Source: Chthonomonadaceae bacterium
Lineage (GTDB): Bacteria > Armatimonadota > Fimbriimonadia > Fimbriimonadales > Fimbriimonadaceae
Assembly (NCBI GenBank): GCA_015709495.1
Contig: CP054189.1
Coordinates: 2,833,188 to 2,897,187 of the forward strand
Length of the DNA: 64,000 nucleotides
Reading direction: 5' to 3'
Shown here in pieces: positions 23,298 to 32,201 of the stretch. How positions within the stretch are numbered: position 1 is the first letter of the stretch; every line of letters starts with the position of its first letter. The position numbers were made by a program, and so were the translations under genes. The notes beneath the pieces are model-generated. The model saw only the letters and a program-made list of their open reading frames with translations. It searched no databases and was not told the DNA's origin.

Positions 23298-23975
23298 GTG
23301 TACGAATGGATACGTCAACTGTACGCCGACCCGAACATGGCGCGGATGGGCCACGCCCAGAGCATCGAGGATCAGAATCTAGGTTCTGGATGGATCTACT
23401 ATGGACTTGCTAGGGCACTGCGACCTTCGACGGTGGTCGTGATCGGCTCCTTCAGGGGCTTTGTTCCTCTCGTGCTTGGGAAGGCTCTGCAGGACAACGG
23501 TAGGGGCGACGTGGTCTTCATCGACCCTTCGCTGGTGGACGACTTTTGGCTGTCGCCCCCTCGCGTGCGGCGCCACTTCGAGAGCTACGGAATCACGAAC
23601 GTCCGTCACTACTGCTGCACCACGCAGGAGTTCGTGACGACCGAAGGGTACCGAAGCCTCGATGAAATCGGGTTGCTCTTTGTGGACGGGTACCACACGG
23701 AAGAACAGGCACAGTTCGATTTCGCTGCGTTTGAGCCCAAGCTCCGATCCGATGCGCTCGTGCTTTTTCACGACAGCGTTCGCGAGCGCCAGTCGAGCAT
23801 TTACGGCGAGAATCGCGCTTACACGCACAGTGTTTGTAGGTTCATGGAGTCCCTCCGCCAGGACCCCGCCTACCAGGTGCTGAGCCTATGCCTGGGAGAC
23901 GGCCTGACCGTCGTTTCGCGGGCGCAGCATCATCCCGACCCCAGACAGGACCTCATTGAGGCAACGAGACGGTGA
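23298..23975 (+). CDS. Class I SAM-dependent methyltransferase-like protein
   Basis: Protein of about 225 residues. The Rossmann-like motif I is STVVVIGSFRGFVPLVLGKA (G-x-x-x-G pattern weaker than classical), followed by the acidic end of strand 2 in GDVVFIDPS. The later motif LLFVDGYHTEEQAQFDFAAF with VLFHDSV is typical of the Methyltransf_24 / cephalosporin-hydroxylase-like group, which often O-methylates sugars. Start GTG 23298 has GGAGG nine bases upstream; the frame is open from 23274. It ends in a GTGA overlap with the glycosyltransferase gene, first of a three-gene operon. Confidence 0.65.
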   Translation: MYEWIRQLYADPNMARMGHAQSIEDQNLGSGWIYYGLARALRPSTVVVIGSFRGFVPLVLGKALQDNGRGDVVFIDPSLVDDFWLSPPRVRRHFESYGITNVRHYCCTTQEFVTTEGYRSLDEIGLLFVDGYHTEEQAQFDFAAFEPKLRSDALVLFHDSVRERQSSIYGENRAYTHSVCRFMESLRQDPAYQVLSLCLGDGLTVVSRAQHHPDPRQDLIEATRR

Positions 23976-24928
23976 GCACGGCCCGAGACGCTCAGAGTGA
24001 TTTGTGGGCGATCACTTGCCTCTTTGGCGTTTCATCGCCACGTCGCATCGAGAATTACTGGGAGTTTCGCAACGCGCTGCGCCTTCCCCTCGTGACTGTG
24101 GAACTCTCCTTCGGCGAACCGTTCGCTCTGGACGCAACGGCATCGGAGGTGCTCGTTCAACTTCAGGGGGGAGACGTCATGTGGCAAAAGGAGCGCTTGC
24201 TTTCACTGGCGCTTGCGCGTCTTCCTGATTGCTGCACAAAGGTTGTCTGGTGCGACGCAGATATTATCGCTCCCGACCCTTCATGGCCTCTCGCGATCTC
24301 CAACGCGCTCGACGAGGCGCCTTTGGTACAAGGGTTCGCCGAGGTCCTGCACTTGCCTCCACGCATCGCGCTTCCGGCAAGCGAGGACATACAATGGCAT
24401 CCTTCGACAATGTTCGCTCTTTCGTGCGGGGGGACAGTCGCTGAGACCCTTGATTCTGCGCTCAACCGCACGGGCACGTCGCCCTGCCCGGGACACGTCT
24501 GGGCAGCGCGGCGCGACGTGGTCGAACGCTACGGGTTGTACGATGGTTGCATCATAGGAGGAGGCGACACTGCAGTCGTCAGTGCGGCCCTTGGACATCC
24601 GGAGGTCGCGATTGAGCTCCACGCGATGGGGGAGGCGCAGGCTCAGCGGTACGCTTTGTGGGCGCAGAGGTTCTACGCAGAGACCCGCGGTCAGATCACC
24701 TTCGTTCCCCAGACGATTCACCATCTGTGGCATGGAAGTATGGAAAGCCGCAGAGCGAGGCAGCGCCACCGGGGCTTAAGCGCCCTCGGATTCGATCCTT
24801 ACAGCGACCTTAGGTTGTCTCCGAGAGGCGTTTGGCAATGGAGTTCCGAGAGGCCCGAACTTCACCGGTACCTAAGGGAGTACTTCGAGTCTCGCGGCGG
24901 GGCCGAAAGAGAGGGGGTGACCTCTTGA
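23972..24928 (+). CDS. Glycosyltransferase-like protein (GT-A type)
   Basis: Protein of 318 residues. LARLPDCCTKVVWCDADII contains a DxD-like metal site (CDAD) after a strand, as in GT-A enzymes, and the region GHVWAARRDVVERYGLYDG with GGGDTAVVSAALG resembles the acceptor half of galactosyltransferase-type GT2 proteins. ITFVPQTIHHLWHGSMESRR near the C-terminus supplies the conserved His of that group. GTG start overlaps the methyltransferase stop (GTGA), and its end overlaps the ATP-grasp start (TTGA). Donor and acceptor are unknown. Confidence 0.6.
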   Translation: MSTARDAQSDLWAITCLFGVSSPRRIENYWEFRNALRLPLVTVELSFGEPFALDATASEVLVQLQGGDVMWQKERLLSLALARLPDCCTKVVWCDADIIAPDPSWPLAISNALDEAPLVQGFAEVLHLPPRIALPASEDIQWHPSTMFALSCGGTVAETLDSALNRTGTSPCPGHVWAARRDVVERYGLYDGCIIGGGDTAVVSAALGHPEVAIELHAMGEAQAQRYALWAQRFYAETRGQITFVPQTIHHLWHGSMESRRARQRHRGLSALGFDPYSDLRLSPRGVWQWSSERPELHRYLREYFESRGGAEREGVTS

Positions 24929-25890
24929 GCCTAGGTTCGCCGATCCTGATTTCCCGATGCAACGGACTGAACCCGCACCACTACGACGTGGTATTGGACT
25001 GGATTGAGCACCAGCACCCCGATCTGCTTCGCCACGTCGCAGGAAGGGCGTTGCCCTACTCGCTTCCCAGTGATTCCAAATGCCGGCTCCATATCCCCTG
25101 GCTGCAGGATCCTGTTGAGGACCTTCACGCTTCCGCTTACCGTTGGTCGACTGAGCTGTCGCGTCAGTGCGACGAGCGAGGAATCCGAACGATCAACCGC
25201 GTGGACAAGCATGCGAACGTTTCCAGGTTGGAAGCGAGCCGACGGCTCGCTTCGGCAGGCATCCGCACTCCCAAGGTCGTGGCCGTTGCGAGCGAGGAGG
25301 AGCTACGCGATTGCCTTTGCGGTATGGAGCCTCCTGTGATTCTGCGCGACAATAGGTCTCACCAGAGCCCTTTCGTGCGAATCGATTCGATGTCGGAGGC
25401 GAAAACCGCAGACCTCAATGGCTTTCGTGACCCGGTCCTGGCCGAGTTCATCGATGTAGCTAGTCCAGACGGATCCTACAGGAAGTTCCGCTGTATCCTG
25501 CTGGGAGACACCGTCTACTCGCATCACCTTCAAGTCACTGAGTCTTGGATTTCGCGGGGAAAAGGGCGAATCAAGAACGCCTCGACGCGAGAGGAGGAGA
25601 TCGAATACCTGCTCGCGCCAGAACCCCATGAGGAACTCATGCGCGCCGCGCGAGTGGCCCTCGATTTGGAGTTCTTGGGAATCGACTACGCTCTCGACAG
25701 ACAAGGCCGGGTGGTCGTTTGGGAGGCCAACCTCTACCCGCACATTCACTTTTCAAAATACGACCTTGTCTATCGCAACTTCGCAATGGAGCGTACAATT
25801 GCCGGGATGGTCCGCTACTATTTGGAGCAAGCGGGAATCCCCGCGCCCGCCAGATTGATCCAACAAGCGTCCTATGACGACGGAAAATGA
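24925..25890 (+). CDS. ATP-grasp family ligase-like protein
   Basis: Protein of about 321 residues. NRVDKHANVSRLEASRRLAS with GIRTPKVVAV is the pre-ATP-grasp to ATP-grasp transition seen in RimK-like ligases. VLAEFIDVASPDGSYRKFRC gives the nucleotide-binding strand, and EFLGIDYALDRQGRVVVWEA with NLYPHIHF supplies the metal-binding Glu and Asn. ATP-grasp enzymes join a carboxylate, via acyl-phosphate, to an amine or thiol. Start TTG 24925 follows GAGAGGGGG and overlaps the previous stop; upstream in-frame ATGs lie inside the glycosyltransferase gene. The stop codon falls in the first copy of a 36-bp direct repeat. Confidence 0.7.
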   Translation: MSLGSPILISRCNGLNPHHYDVVLDWIEHQHPDLLRHVAGRALPYSLPSDSKCRLHIPWLQDPVEDLHASAYRWSTELSRQCDERGIRTINRVDKHANVSRLEASRRLASAGIRTPKVVAVASEEELRDCLCGMEPPVILRDNRSHQSPFVRIDSMSEAKTADLNGFRDPVLAEFIDVASPDGSYRKFRCILLGDTVYSHHLQVTESWISRGKGRIKNASTREEEIEYLLAPEPHEELMRAARVALDLEFLGIDYALDRQGRVVVWEANLYPHIHFSKYDLVYRNFAMERTIAGMVRYYLEQAGIPAPARLIQQASYDDGK

Positions 25891-25976
25891 GTTTGCGAAG
25901 TCGCCCGCACGAAACTTCGGCGATCGCCTCAGGAGGCAGCTGACGACGGAAAATGAGTTTGCGAAGTCGCCCGCAC
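25875..25976 (+). repeat. 36-bp direct repeat, two copies
   Basis: Copies at 25875-25910 and 25941-25976 are identical over 36 bases, beginning TGACGACGGAAAATGAG. They are separated by 30 bases. The first copy includes the end of the ATP-grasp gene, so the last codons of that gene are duplicated downstream. Confidence 0.85.
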
Positions 25977-26237
25977 CGACGGCCTATTTTGGATTGCCGA
26001 TCAGGATCGCTTTGCCGCCGGCCGATCGAGGACAGGATGTCGGGGTCCGGAGGTTTCGCGAGCGAACTCGGGAGCTCCCTACGTTCGGCCACGTGCTATT
26101 GAAATGCGTCCCCTCCAAGGACATTCTGCAGCATGCTCTTAACGAGTCTGGCTCATCGGGACGACGACCGCCCCGATGAAGCCCAGCACGAATAGCGCCA
26201 ACCCAGCGGCTGAAGGCGATTCAGCGCCTTCCCTTCG
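25891..26237. other. Gene-poor gap after ATP-grasp operon
   Basis: About 350 bases hold the second 36-bp repeat copy and otherwise nothing I can support. A plus-strand frame of 101 codons (25874-26179) starts within the repeat and contains TTENEFAKSPA twice because of it. It lacks a ribosome site and protein-like composition, so I do not call it a gene. Confidence 0.5.
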
Positions 26238-26846
26238 CTATCCCGTGTACCCGAATACGTTCAGGTTCACGGCAATGGTCTCGGCCACCTTCCCCTTCGC
26301 CATGTCGGGGATCATGATGCCGTAGTCGGCCAGCTTGACCTGGAACCGGCACTTCAAGTTCACCACGTTCCCCATGAACATCGCCTTGCGCGTTGCGTCG
26401 CTCTCCGGGAGGTACCTGACCGTGGCGGTGGTCGTGATCGTCCGGGTCACTCCGTGGAGGGTGAGCTTACCGGTGACCTGGTAGTCGTCGCCCTTCACGT
26501 GCTTCACGGCCGTCGTTTCGAAGGTCGCCTTCGGAAACTTGGAGGTGTTGAACCACATGTCGCTCTGCAGGTGTTCGTTGCGCATGGCGATGCCTGTGTC
26601 GACCGACCCGAGATCGACCTCGATCTTGCCGCTGCCGGTTCGCTTAACCGGGTCGAAGTTGATTGCGCCGGTGACCTTGTGCGTTTGCCCGGTGAAGTTC
26701 TCGAACTGGGCCTCGCTCGTAAACGAGAAGGTCTGGGCGACCTTCATGCCGCCGGCGTCGCCGACTTTGAACTTTTGATCGGCAGCGCCCGCCAGGGTAA
26801 GGCCGAGGGCTGCGACCGCTACGGAAAGTACGATTCTTGCTTTCAT
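26238..26846 (-). CDS. YceI family lipid-binding periplasmic protein
   Basis: Protein of 202 residues with a signal peptide (MKARIVLSVAVAALGLTLAG). The body follows the YceI lipocalin-like barrel: SFTSEAQFENFTGQTHKVTG, IEVDLGSVDTGIAMRNEHLQ, SDMWFNTSKFPKATFETT and GKLTLHGVTRTITTTATV. YceI proteins bind isoprenoid lipids in a hydrophobic pocket. AAGGAGA lies about nine bases upstream of the ATG. A Crp/Fnr regulator follows downstream on the same strand upstream of which no shared operon is obvious. Confidence 0.88.
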   Translation of the reverse strand: MKARIVLSVAVAALGLTLAGAADQKFKVGDAGGMKVAQTFSFTSEAQFENFTGQTHKVTGAINFDPVKRTGSGKIEVDLGSVDTGIAMRNEHLQSDMWFNTSKFPKATFETTAVKHVKGDDYQVTGKLTLHGVTRTITTTATVRYLPESDATRKAMFMGNVVNLKCRFQVKLADYGIMIPDMAKGKVAETIAVNLNVFGYTG

Positions 26847-26926
26847 TCTTGGATTCTCCTTGGGGCGACCGTTCTTGGGGCCGTCCTACAGCAAGAAACG
26901 CGATGTCGCTCGACCAAGGTTGTGCC

Positions 26927-27637
26927 CTACGACACGTTTTGCCAAGGCCTGTCCCACTGAGCTTCGTGGGCCAACTTGTCCGAGTTCACGATCACGATGT
27001 TTTTGCCTTCGAACTCGATCGCGCCCGCATCGACGAGCCCGAGCGTCGCCCGGTTGGCCGCCTCGCGGTTGCTGCCCACCATTTCCGCGATCTCTCGCTG
27101 AGTCAGCTTGAGGCCGATCTTCCGGCCCTTGGGGTGGTCCTCGCCAAATTTCTTCGCAAGTTCTGCCAGAAGGCGGGCGATTCGAACTTTGACCGTGCAA
27201 AAGGCGATGTCGATCAGACGCAGTTCGATCGTCTTGCGGCGAAGGCCTTGCTGCTTGGAGAAGTGCAGGGCGAGGCCCGGAGTCGCCTCGAGCAGTTCTC
27301 GCAAGATTCGCGCGGGGACCCTACAAAACAGCACGTCGTCCAAGACCTCGGCGTGGTCGGCGTCGGAGTCTTCGGTCAGGATCGGCGTCAGGCCCAGCAC
27401 GTCTCCCGGCCCGAGCAGGTCCACGGCCACCTCGCGCCCTTCCGCGGCCCTCAAGAGTCGCACGTGGCCCTCCTTGATCAGGTAAGCGTTGCCCCCGGCG
27501 GTTGTGGCGACGTTCAGCTTATGCCCGCGTCTGGAGGGGATCATCTTCGAACTCGCGGCAAGGTCCATCTGCTGAGCTTCCGTGAGTTGAGGGAAGAAGT
27601 TCAAGTTTCGGATGTACCAAAGGCAGCTCCGCTCCAT
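26927..27637 (-). CDS. Crp/Fnr family transcriptional regulator
   Basis: Protein of about 236 residues. Residues 1-125 form a cyclic-nucleotide-binding-like barrel (NAYLIKEGHVRLLRAAEGRE, then VDLLGPGDVLGLTPILTED). A long dimer helix follows, and the C-terminal winged helix includes LKLTQREIAEMVGSNREAAN as recognition region. No cysteine cluster for an Fe-S site is at the N-terminus, though MERSCLWYIRNLNFFPQL resembles the CNF-type start. The true start is ATG 27637: the frame runs to 27835 but the upstream part overlaps the GH97 gene. Ligand unknown. Confidence 0.85.
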   Translation of the reverse strand: MERSCLWYIRNLNFFPQLTEAQQMDLAASSKMIPSRRGHKLNVATTAGGNAYLIKEGHVRLLRAAEGREVAVDLLGPGDVLGLTPILTEDSDADHAEVLDDVLFCRVPARILRELLEATPGLALHFSKQQGLRRKTIELRLIDIAFCTVKVRIARLLAELAKKFGEDHPKGRKIGLKLTQREIAEMVGSNREAANRATLGLVDAGAIEFEGKNIVIVNSDKLAHEAQWDRPWQNVS

Positions 27638-27752
27638 GATGGCGTGCAGTGTACCGGCGGAGCGGGTTGCCTCGTCTTGGGATGGGGAGATATGGGGAAG
27701 GGGCTTGTTCTTTCGCAGTGGAAGCAAGGGTGATAGTGGAACCCAACGACCC

Positions 27753-29789
27753 TCACTTCGCCGGGCGGAACTCAGCCACAAAGCCGCCGTCGCGCGCAAC
27801 ACGCACCTCGATTTCTTCGCCACGCCCGACCTCACGGGTCTCCACCGTCAGCAAGTTCGGATCGAGATCGGCCCCATCCGCGTCGCGCCATAGCCTCATC
27901 CGGAAGTTCGACTTGCCCAGGAATGAAGCGGAGAACCTCACCGTTCGCGCCTCGCCAGCCGACGCGCATCCCACCCACCAAGAAACGCCTTTTCTCCGCG
28001 CCATAAGGGCGATCTCGCCAACCTTGCCCGCAAGGACCCTTGTTTCCTCCCAAAACGTAGGGACCTCGCGCAGGAAGTCCAGCCCCGCTTGACCTTCATA
28101 CGCGTCAGGGTAATCCGACACCATAGGGTTAGGGTTATCGATAAGAACGTAAAGCGCTAAGTTGAATCCTCTCGTGCCGAGTACGTTTGGACCGACGTTC
28201 CGCGGAACGAAATCCTCCCTGACGACCGACCGAAAACCTCCCAAGTGGTAATCCATCGGCCCAGCGATCTGCCTGGTGAACATCACCCTGAGAGTATGTT
28301 CGGGCGTACAGGTATCTCTCCACTTCAGGTACTCAAGGTTCAGCGAACCTTCGTGATTCATGAGGTTGGGATAGGTGCGCTCCCAACCCGTAGGCTTATA
28401 CATTCCATGAAAGTGAATCAGAATCTGGTGTCGAGCCGCGGCCTTTAGGATCTCCTCAGCAAACCGCACGGTCGCCTGATCGTCGTTATCAAAGAAATCG
28501 ACCATCATTCCGCCCCACCCCAGGTTTCGATAGTGAGCAAACACCGCGTCGAGGTCCTTGCCCCGGAGCGTCGCCTGGTGGACCCACGTCCAGAGTCTCA
28601 CTCCCTTCGATCGAGCATAGTCGGCGATCCTCTTCAGGTCGAGGTCCGGTCTCACCTTCGTCGAGTCCGCGCCAGGTCCAGGAAACAGTCCCGGCTGGCC
28701 GTTGATGTACCAAGGTTCGTCGTTCTCGCTCGAGATGATCGAATGGTAGAGGATTCCGTTCGCGGCGGCAAAGTCGATGTAGCGCTTCTGTGCCTCGAAT
28801 GAAAGAATCGGTTCGTTGGGCTTTGGGTAACCGACGTAACCGTTCCACCAATACCAGGTCATCTTGCCGGGTCGAATCCATGAGGCATCGCCGATCGCCG
28901 GGGGATCGTTGAGGCAAAAGAGCGTCGTAGATTCGAGCAGATCGCCCGGCCGGTTCCCGATCAATACGACTCGCCAAGGGGTCTTGAAAGGTACGGAGCA
29001 TACGGCTTTGGATCCATCGGACCGCGGCGACAATCGAGCGAACAGCGATTGACGAGTATCTCCGATGGGGCGCATCAGGGACATTCCAGGGAACTCACGC
29101 AAGCCTGCTTCAGTAATGGCCAAGGTGATTCCATCTTGTCTTTGCAGCGTTAGAGGAGTATCGAGAAGTACTCCTTGCCGGAGGCCGCTGAGTGGCACCC
29201 GCGCGATGAGGTGCTCACGCGAGTTAGCGAAGTTTGCCATGTAGCGCGCATAGGCCGTCCATTCCCCCGCTGGCACGAAGCTCGAGTCCTCACCCTGCAC
29301 GACCACGCCTTTCGAACCGGGAAGCGACTCGACCTCATATCGAAACGCCACCGCGTCGTCGAAGCAGCGAAAGACGAGCGCAAGGCCGCCACCATCGGGC
29401 GTCCTGAGTCCAAGCCGAATCTCGCGGAACCTATTCACACCCTCCGATGACTTGCCAAACAGGATCGGGACTCGCTCATCGACGAACCTCGTCGCCACCG
29501 AATCCACCCGCGCTCCCTCCATGAGGTCGCCCCGCGCCTTTTCGGTCAGGCTCAAGAGGCACCCATCAAGGAGCGTTTTCGTCCCCCGCTTCAGGCTCCA
29601 TGAGGGTCTCCCAGCCGAACTTCCCTGCGGGAGCTCGATCTGAACGTCGAGCGAACCGCTCGGAGAACGGAGCGCATATCGACCTGAGGAGTCGAGGGCA
29701 AGGGCCTCGGAAGTCCGGGTGGGTCCTTCAATCGATTCCATGAGCGGGTTGGGGGGCAACAGGCCGGCAGCGGCGATAAAGGCGAGCAT
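27753..29789 (-). CDS. Glycoside hydrolase family 97 protein
   Basis: Exported enzyme of 678 residues, start MLAFIAAAGLLPPNPL. The N-terminal ~260 residues are the GH97 beta-sandwich (SGSLDVQIELP; AVAFRYEVESLPG). The TIM barrel begins WYWWNGYVGYPKPN and contains GGMMVDFFDNDDQATVRFAE and MYKPTGWERTYPNLMNHEGS. A C-terminal beta domain follows. GH97 includes inverting alpha-glucosidases (SusB type) and retaining alpha-galactosidases. The Asp in MVDFF lies where the retaining group has its nucleophile, so alpha-galactosidase is a fair but unproven guess. No SusC/D genes are near. Confidence 0.85.
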   Translation of the reverse strand: MLAFIAAAGLLPPNPLMESIEGPTRTSEALALDSSGRYALRSPSGSLDVQIELPQGSSAGRPSWSLKRGTKTLLDGCLLSLTEKARGDLMEGARVDSVATRFVDERVPILFGKSSEGVNRFREIRLGLRTPDGGGLALVFRCFDDAVAFRYEVESLPGSKGVVVQGEDSSFVPAGEWTAYARYMANFANSREHLIARVPLSGLRQGVLLDTPLTLQRQDGITLAITEAGLREFPGMSLMRPIGDTRQSLFARLSPRSDGSKAVCSVPFKTPWRVVLIGNRPGDLLESTTLFCLNDPPAIGDASWIRPGKMTWYWWNGYVGYPKPNEPILSFEAQKRYIDFAAANGILYHSIISSENDEPWYINGQPGLFPGPGADSTKVRPDLDLKRIADYARSKGVRLWTWVHQATLRGKDLDAVFAHYRNLGWGGMMVDFFDNDDQATVRFAEEILKAAARHQILIHFHGMYKPTGWERTYPNLMNHEGSLNLEYLKWRDTCTPEHTLRVMFTRQIAGPMDYHLGGFRSVVREDFVPRNVGPNVLGTRGFNLALYVLIDNPNPMVSDYPDAYEGQAGLDFLREVPTFWEETRVLAGKVGEIALMARRKGVSWWVGCASAGEARTVRFSASFLGKSNFRMRLWRDADGADLDPNLLTVETREVGRGEEIEVRVARDGGFVAEFRPAK

Positions 29790-29859
29790 GGGGCGGAGCT
29801 TACCGTCTCCTTAGCGAAGGCAGTCTGGAAGATGCCAAGAGCGCCTTGTAGGGAGAAGG

Positions 29860-29865
29860 TAGATT
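29860..29865 (+). promoter_or_regulatory. -10 element of the DUF1801 gene, leaderless geometry
   Basis: TAGATT is followed by six bases (GGGGCC) and then ATG 29872. Transcription from this box would start at the A of the start codon. No Shine-Dalgarno sequence precedes the gene. Confidence 0.45.
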
Positions 29866-29871
29866 GGGGCC

Positions 29872-30294
29872 ATGACCCGACCGAATCCGCCCACGACGCC
29901 TGAAGAGTACATCGCCGGGCTCGACGAGCCAAGGCGAACGCACGTTCAAACGCTTTTCGACCTCATTCGCAAGGCGGCGCCCGAGCTTGAGCCTTGGATG
30001 GTCTCCGGCAAGATCGGCTTTGGGAAGTTCCCCTACCAGGGCAAAAGTAAAGCCTGTTCGGGAGAGTGGTTCAAGCTCGGCCTGGCGAGTAACAAGAACT
30101 CGATTATGTTTGCGTCTTGCGCGGCCGGCGAAAACGGCAAGACGCTGCCCGAGGCCTACGCCGAGAAGCTACCGAAAGCGAGCATTGGCCGAAGCTGCAT
30201 CAATTTCCGCAAGTTTGAGGACGCGGACCTCGACGTACTCCGCGAAATCGCCGAAAGGACGGCAAAGGCAGACTTCTCGAACTGGATGATGTGA
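29872..30294 (+). CDS. DUF1801 (YdhG-like) protein
   Basis: Protein of 140 residues of the DUF1801 fold. Recognisable parts are TPEEYIAGLDEPRRTHVQTL, LIRKAAPELEPWMVSGKIGF, and the C-terminal CINFRKFEDADLDVLREIAE. The family is small, cytosolic and structurally similar to the frataxin/YjbR fold; its biochemical role is unknown. It appears to be transcribed alone from a box just upstream. Confidence 0.85.
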   Translation: MTRPNPPTTPEEYIAGLDEPRRTHVQTLFDLIRKAAPELEPWMVSGKIGFGKFPYQGKSKACSGEWFKLGLASNKNSIMFASCAAGENGKTLPEAYAEKLPKASIGRSCINFRKFEDADLDVLREIAERTAKADFSNWMM

Positions 30295-30523
30295 GGAGAA
30301 TGCATTGGGAACTGGCAGCGTAAGTGATTCGTCGAACCCGGCAGCTTGCCCAAGCATCCAGCGTCGAGCAGTACTGATCGAGCGGGAAATGGTCACCGCA
30401 CGGACGCCGCGCGCGGTCCTACGACACCTCCCGGTACCTGCTCGGCTCGCAAAAACGCCCTTATGTCCAAAATGGTCGTCGGTGCGCCCGATCCTAAGAA
30501 CTCGCCGCACCGTCTGAAACAGT

Positions 30524-31957
30524 ATGAGGAAGCTCGCATCCGCTGGCGCGGGCGCTTTGGTGTCCGGAGCCTTGCTGACGGCCGCCATGCCGCCCGCCGA
30601 CCTTGGGATGCTCTCTTGGCTCTGCATGGCCCCTCTTCTGATCGGAGTTCGTGGGTCTGGCTTCGTCGTCGGTTCGTTGGCTGCCTTGGGGGCGGCATTG
30701 ATCGCAGCGTGGCTGAGTGTGATTGGCGTGTTCTATCCTGGCGTCGCCCGCCTCGATGAAACGGCAGCCTGGCATTACGTGGGCTTCTTCTTGTTCTCCC
30801 TTTCGATGGTCGCCGTTGCGGGTATCTGGGCCGACCTAAAGACGACGTCACGCTGGGTTTGGCTTTGGCTCCCTGCGATCGCCGTTGTGGCGGAAGCAAC
30901 GCTACTGCTCTACCTTCCCGCACACTTGGGACTGGCGCACTATCGTTCCCCGTTTCTATTGAAAGTGGCCTCGTTCACCGGCATTTGGGGAGTCTCGTAC
31001 CTCGTATGGGCATCGAATGTCCGCGTGGCTATGGCGTTTGCCGACGGCCGACTACGCGAAAGATCGAAGCTGCTTGCGGCTCGGACCCTGGACCTGAGTT
31101 TGCTCGCAGTCATACTCGCAGCCATGGTTTGGCGGTTTCCGCCCCCAGCCCCCGGGGCATTGGGCGAAGGCAAACATGGCCAAATGCTCTTAGCAGCCAT
31201 TCAGACGCTGAGTCATGAACCCGACCAACTCGATCGGCTCCATCGACAGGCGGCCGCGCATGAGCCTGAATTCGTGGTGTGGCCCGAACTCAGCGCATCC
31301 GGGTGGGTGGTCGGTGGGGACGTTGGAGAGTTACAGAAAGTAAGCGAGCAAGGCGTTGCGTTCGTAACGAGCTATCCCAGATTGGAGGGAGGCTCGTTAC
31401 CCTACAACGTGTCTACTCTCTTCGTCGAGGGCAAGGCTTTGGGGAATTACCGGAAGCGCAAGCTGTTTGGTGGGGAGCGGTCGATGCATCTGCCAGGAAG
31501 TAAGCCGACTTCGGCGCGCTTTCGCAAGGGGGATGTAGGGCTTCTTGTCTGCTTCGATTCGTGCTTTCCCTATATCGTTCGAGAGACCGCCAGCCTACCT
31601 GGCGTGAATTCGATTTCCTTGCCCAGCATGGGGCCGGAAAGCCCCTTCGGCGTAATGCAAGCGGTGCACGGCGCGTTCACTCCCTTTCGGGCAGCGGAAA
31701 ACGGTGTCGCGATTGCTCGCGGCGAGAGCAGTGCCTTCGCTCAAATTGTCGATGGGGACGGCCGAATTGTGGCCGAGGCGCCTGCGGGATTCGAGGGGGC
31801 GATTGCCGGCTGGGTTTCCGACCGACCGCGGTGGACATTCTACAAGGTCGCAGGCGATTGGTTCCTGGGGGTGTGCGTGGTGGTGACTCTGATCGTTGGC
31901 GCAAAGGCGCTTCTCCGGCAACGAAAGGAAGCTGTTCCGGGACGCTCCGACCCTTGA
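30524..31957 (+). CDS. Apolipoprotein N-acyltransferase-like membrane nitrilase protein
   Basis: Protein of 477 residues with six or more N-terminal membrane spans (residues ~5-200), then a carbon-nitrogen hydrolase domain and one C-terminal span, the Lnt architecture. The catalytic triad fits: Glu in FVVWPELSASG (near 255), Lys in GNYRKRKLFGGE (near 311) and Cys in LLVCFDSCFPY (near 343). Lnt adds the third acyl chain to lipoproteins in the inner membrane. Similarity to classical Lnt is moderate, so another nitrilase-type acyltransferase is possible. The ATG at 30524 has no clear ribosome site. Confidence 0.72.
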   Translation: MRKLASAGAGALVSGALLTAAMPPADLGMLSWLCMAPLLIGVRGSGFVVGSLAALGAALIAAWLSVIGVFYPGVARLDETAAWHYVGFFLFSLSMVAVAGIWADLKTTSRWVWLWLPAIAVVAEATLLLYLPAHLGLAHYRSPFLLKVASFTGIWGVSYLVWASNVRVAMAFADGRLRERSKLLAARTLDLSLLAVILAAMVWRFPPPAPGALGEGKHGQMLLAAIQTLSHEPDQLDRLHRQAAAHEPEFVVWPELSASGWVVGGDVGELQKVSEQGVAFVTSYPRLEGGSLPYNVSTLFVEGKALGNYRKRKLFGGERSMHLPGSKPTSARFRKGDVGLLVCFDSCFPYIVRETASLPGVNSISLPSMGPESPFGVMQAVHGAFTPFRAAENGVAIARGESSAFAQIVDGDGRIVAEAPAGFEGAIAGWVSDRPRWTFYKVAGDWFLGVCVVVTLIVGAKALLRQRKEAVPGRSDP

Positions 31958-32201
31958 GGGCATCGGTTTCTCGGTCGTCGCACGAGGATCGGATCTGAAT
32001 GCGACCAGAAGCGCAAGGCTATCGAGGTGCCGCCCGCGGCGTCCAGACAGCCGGACCGTAGTACCGTTTGACTGCAAGAGTCGGGAGTTCTTTCCAGCCT
32101 CCCAGCCTCTGTGAAGCATGTCTCTGCAGCCGGTAACGTGAACGAGACCCTTCACCCCTGGCGGGAGGGATGCAAACCTCCTGGCCCGCGTGAGTCCGGT
32201 T

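Noticed and set aside
25875..25976. CRISPR array (36-base repeat with 30-base spacer)
   Set aside because: Repeat and spacer sizes fit, but there are only two copies, the first overlaps a gene end, no cas gene is near and the repeat lacks an obvious palindrome.
25874..26179. Small gene of 101 codons after the ATP-grasp gene
   Set aside because: It starts within the 36-bp repeat, has no ribosome site, and its repeated peptide is only a result of the DNA duplication.
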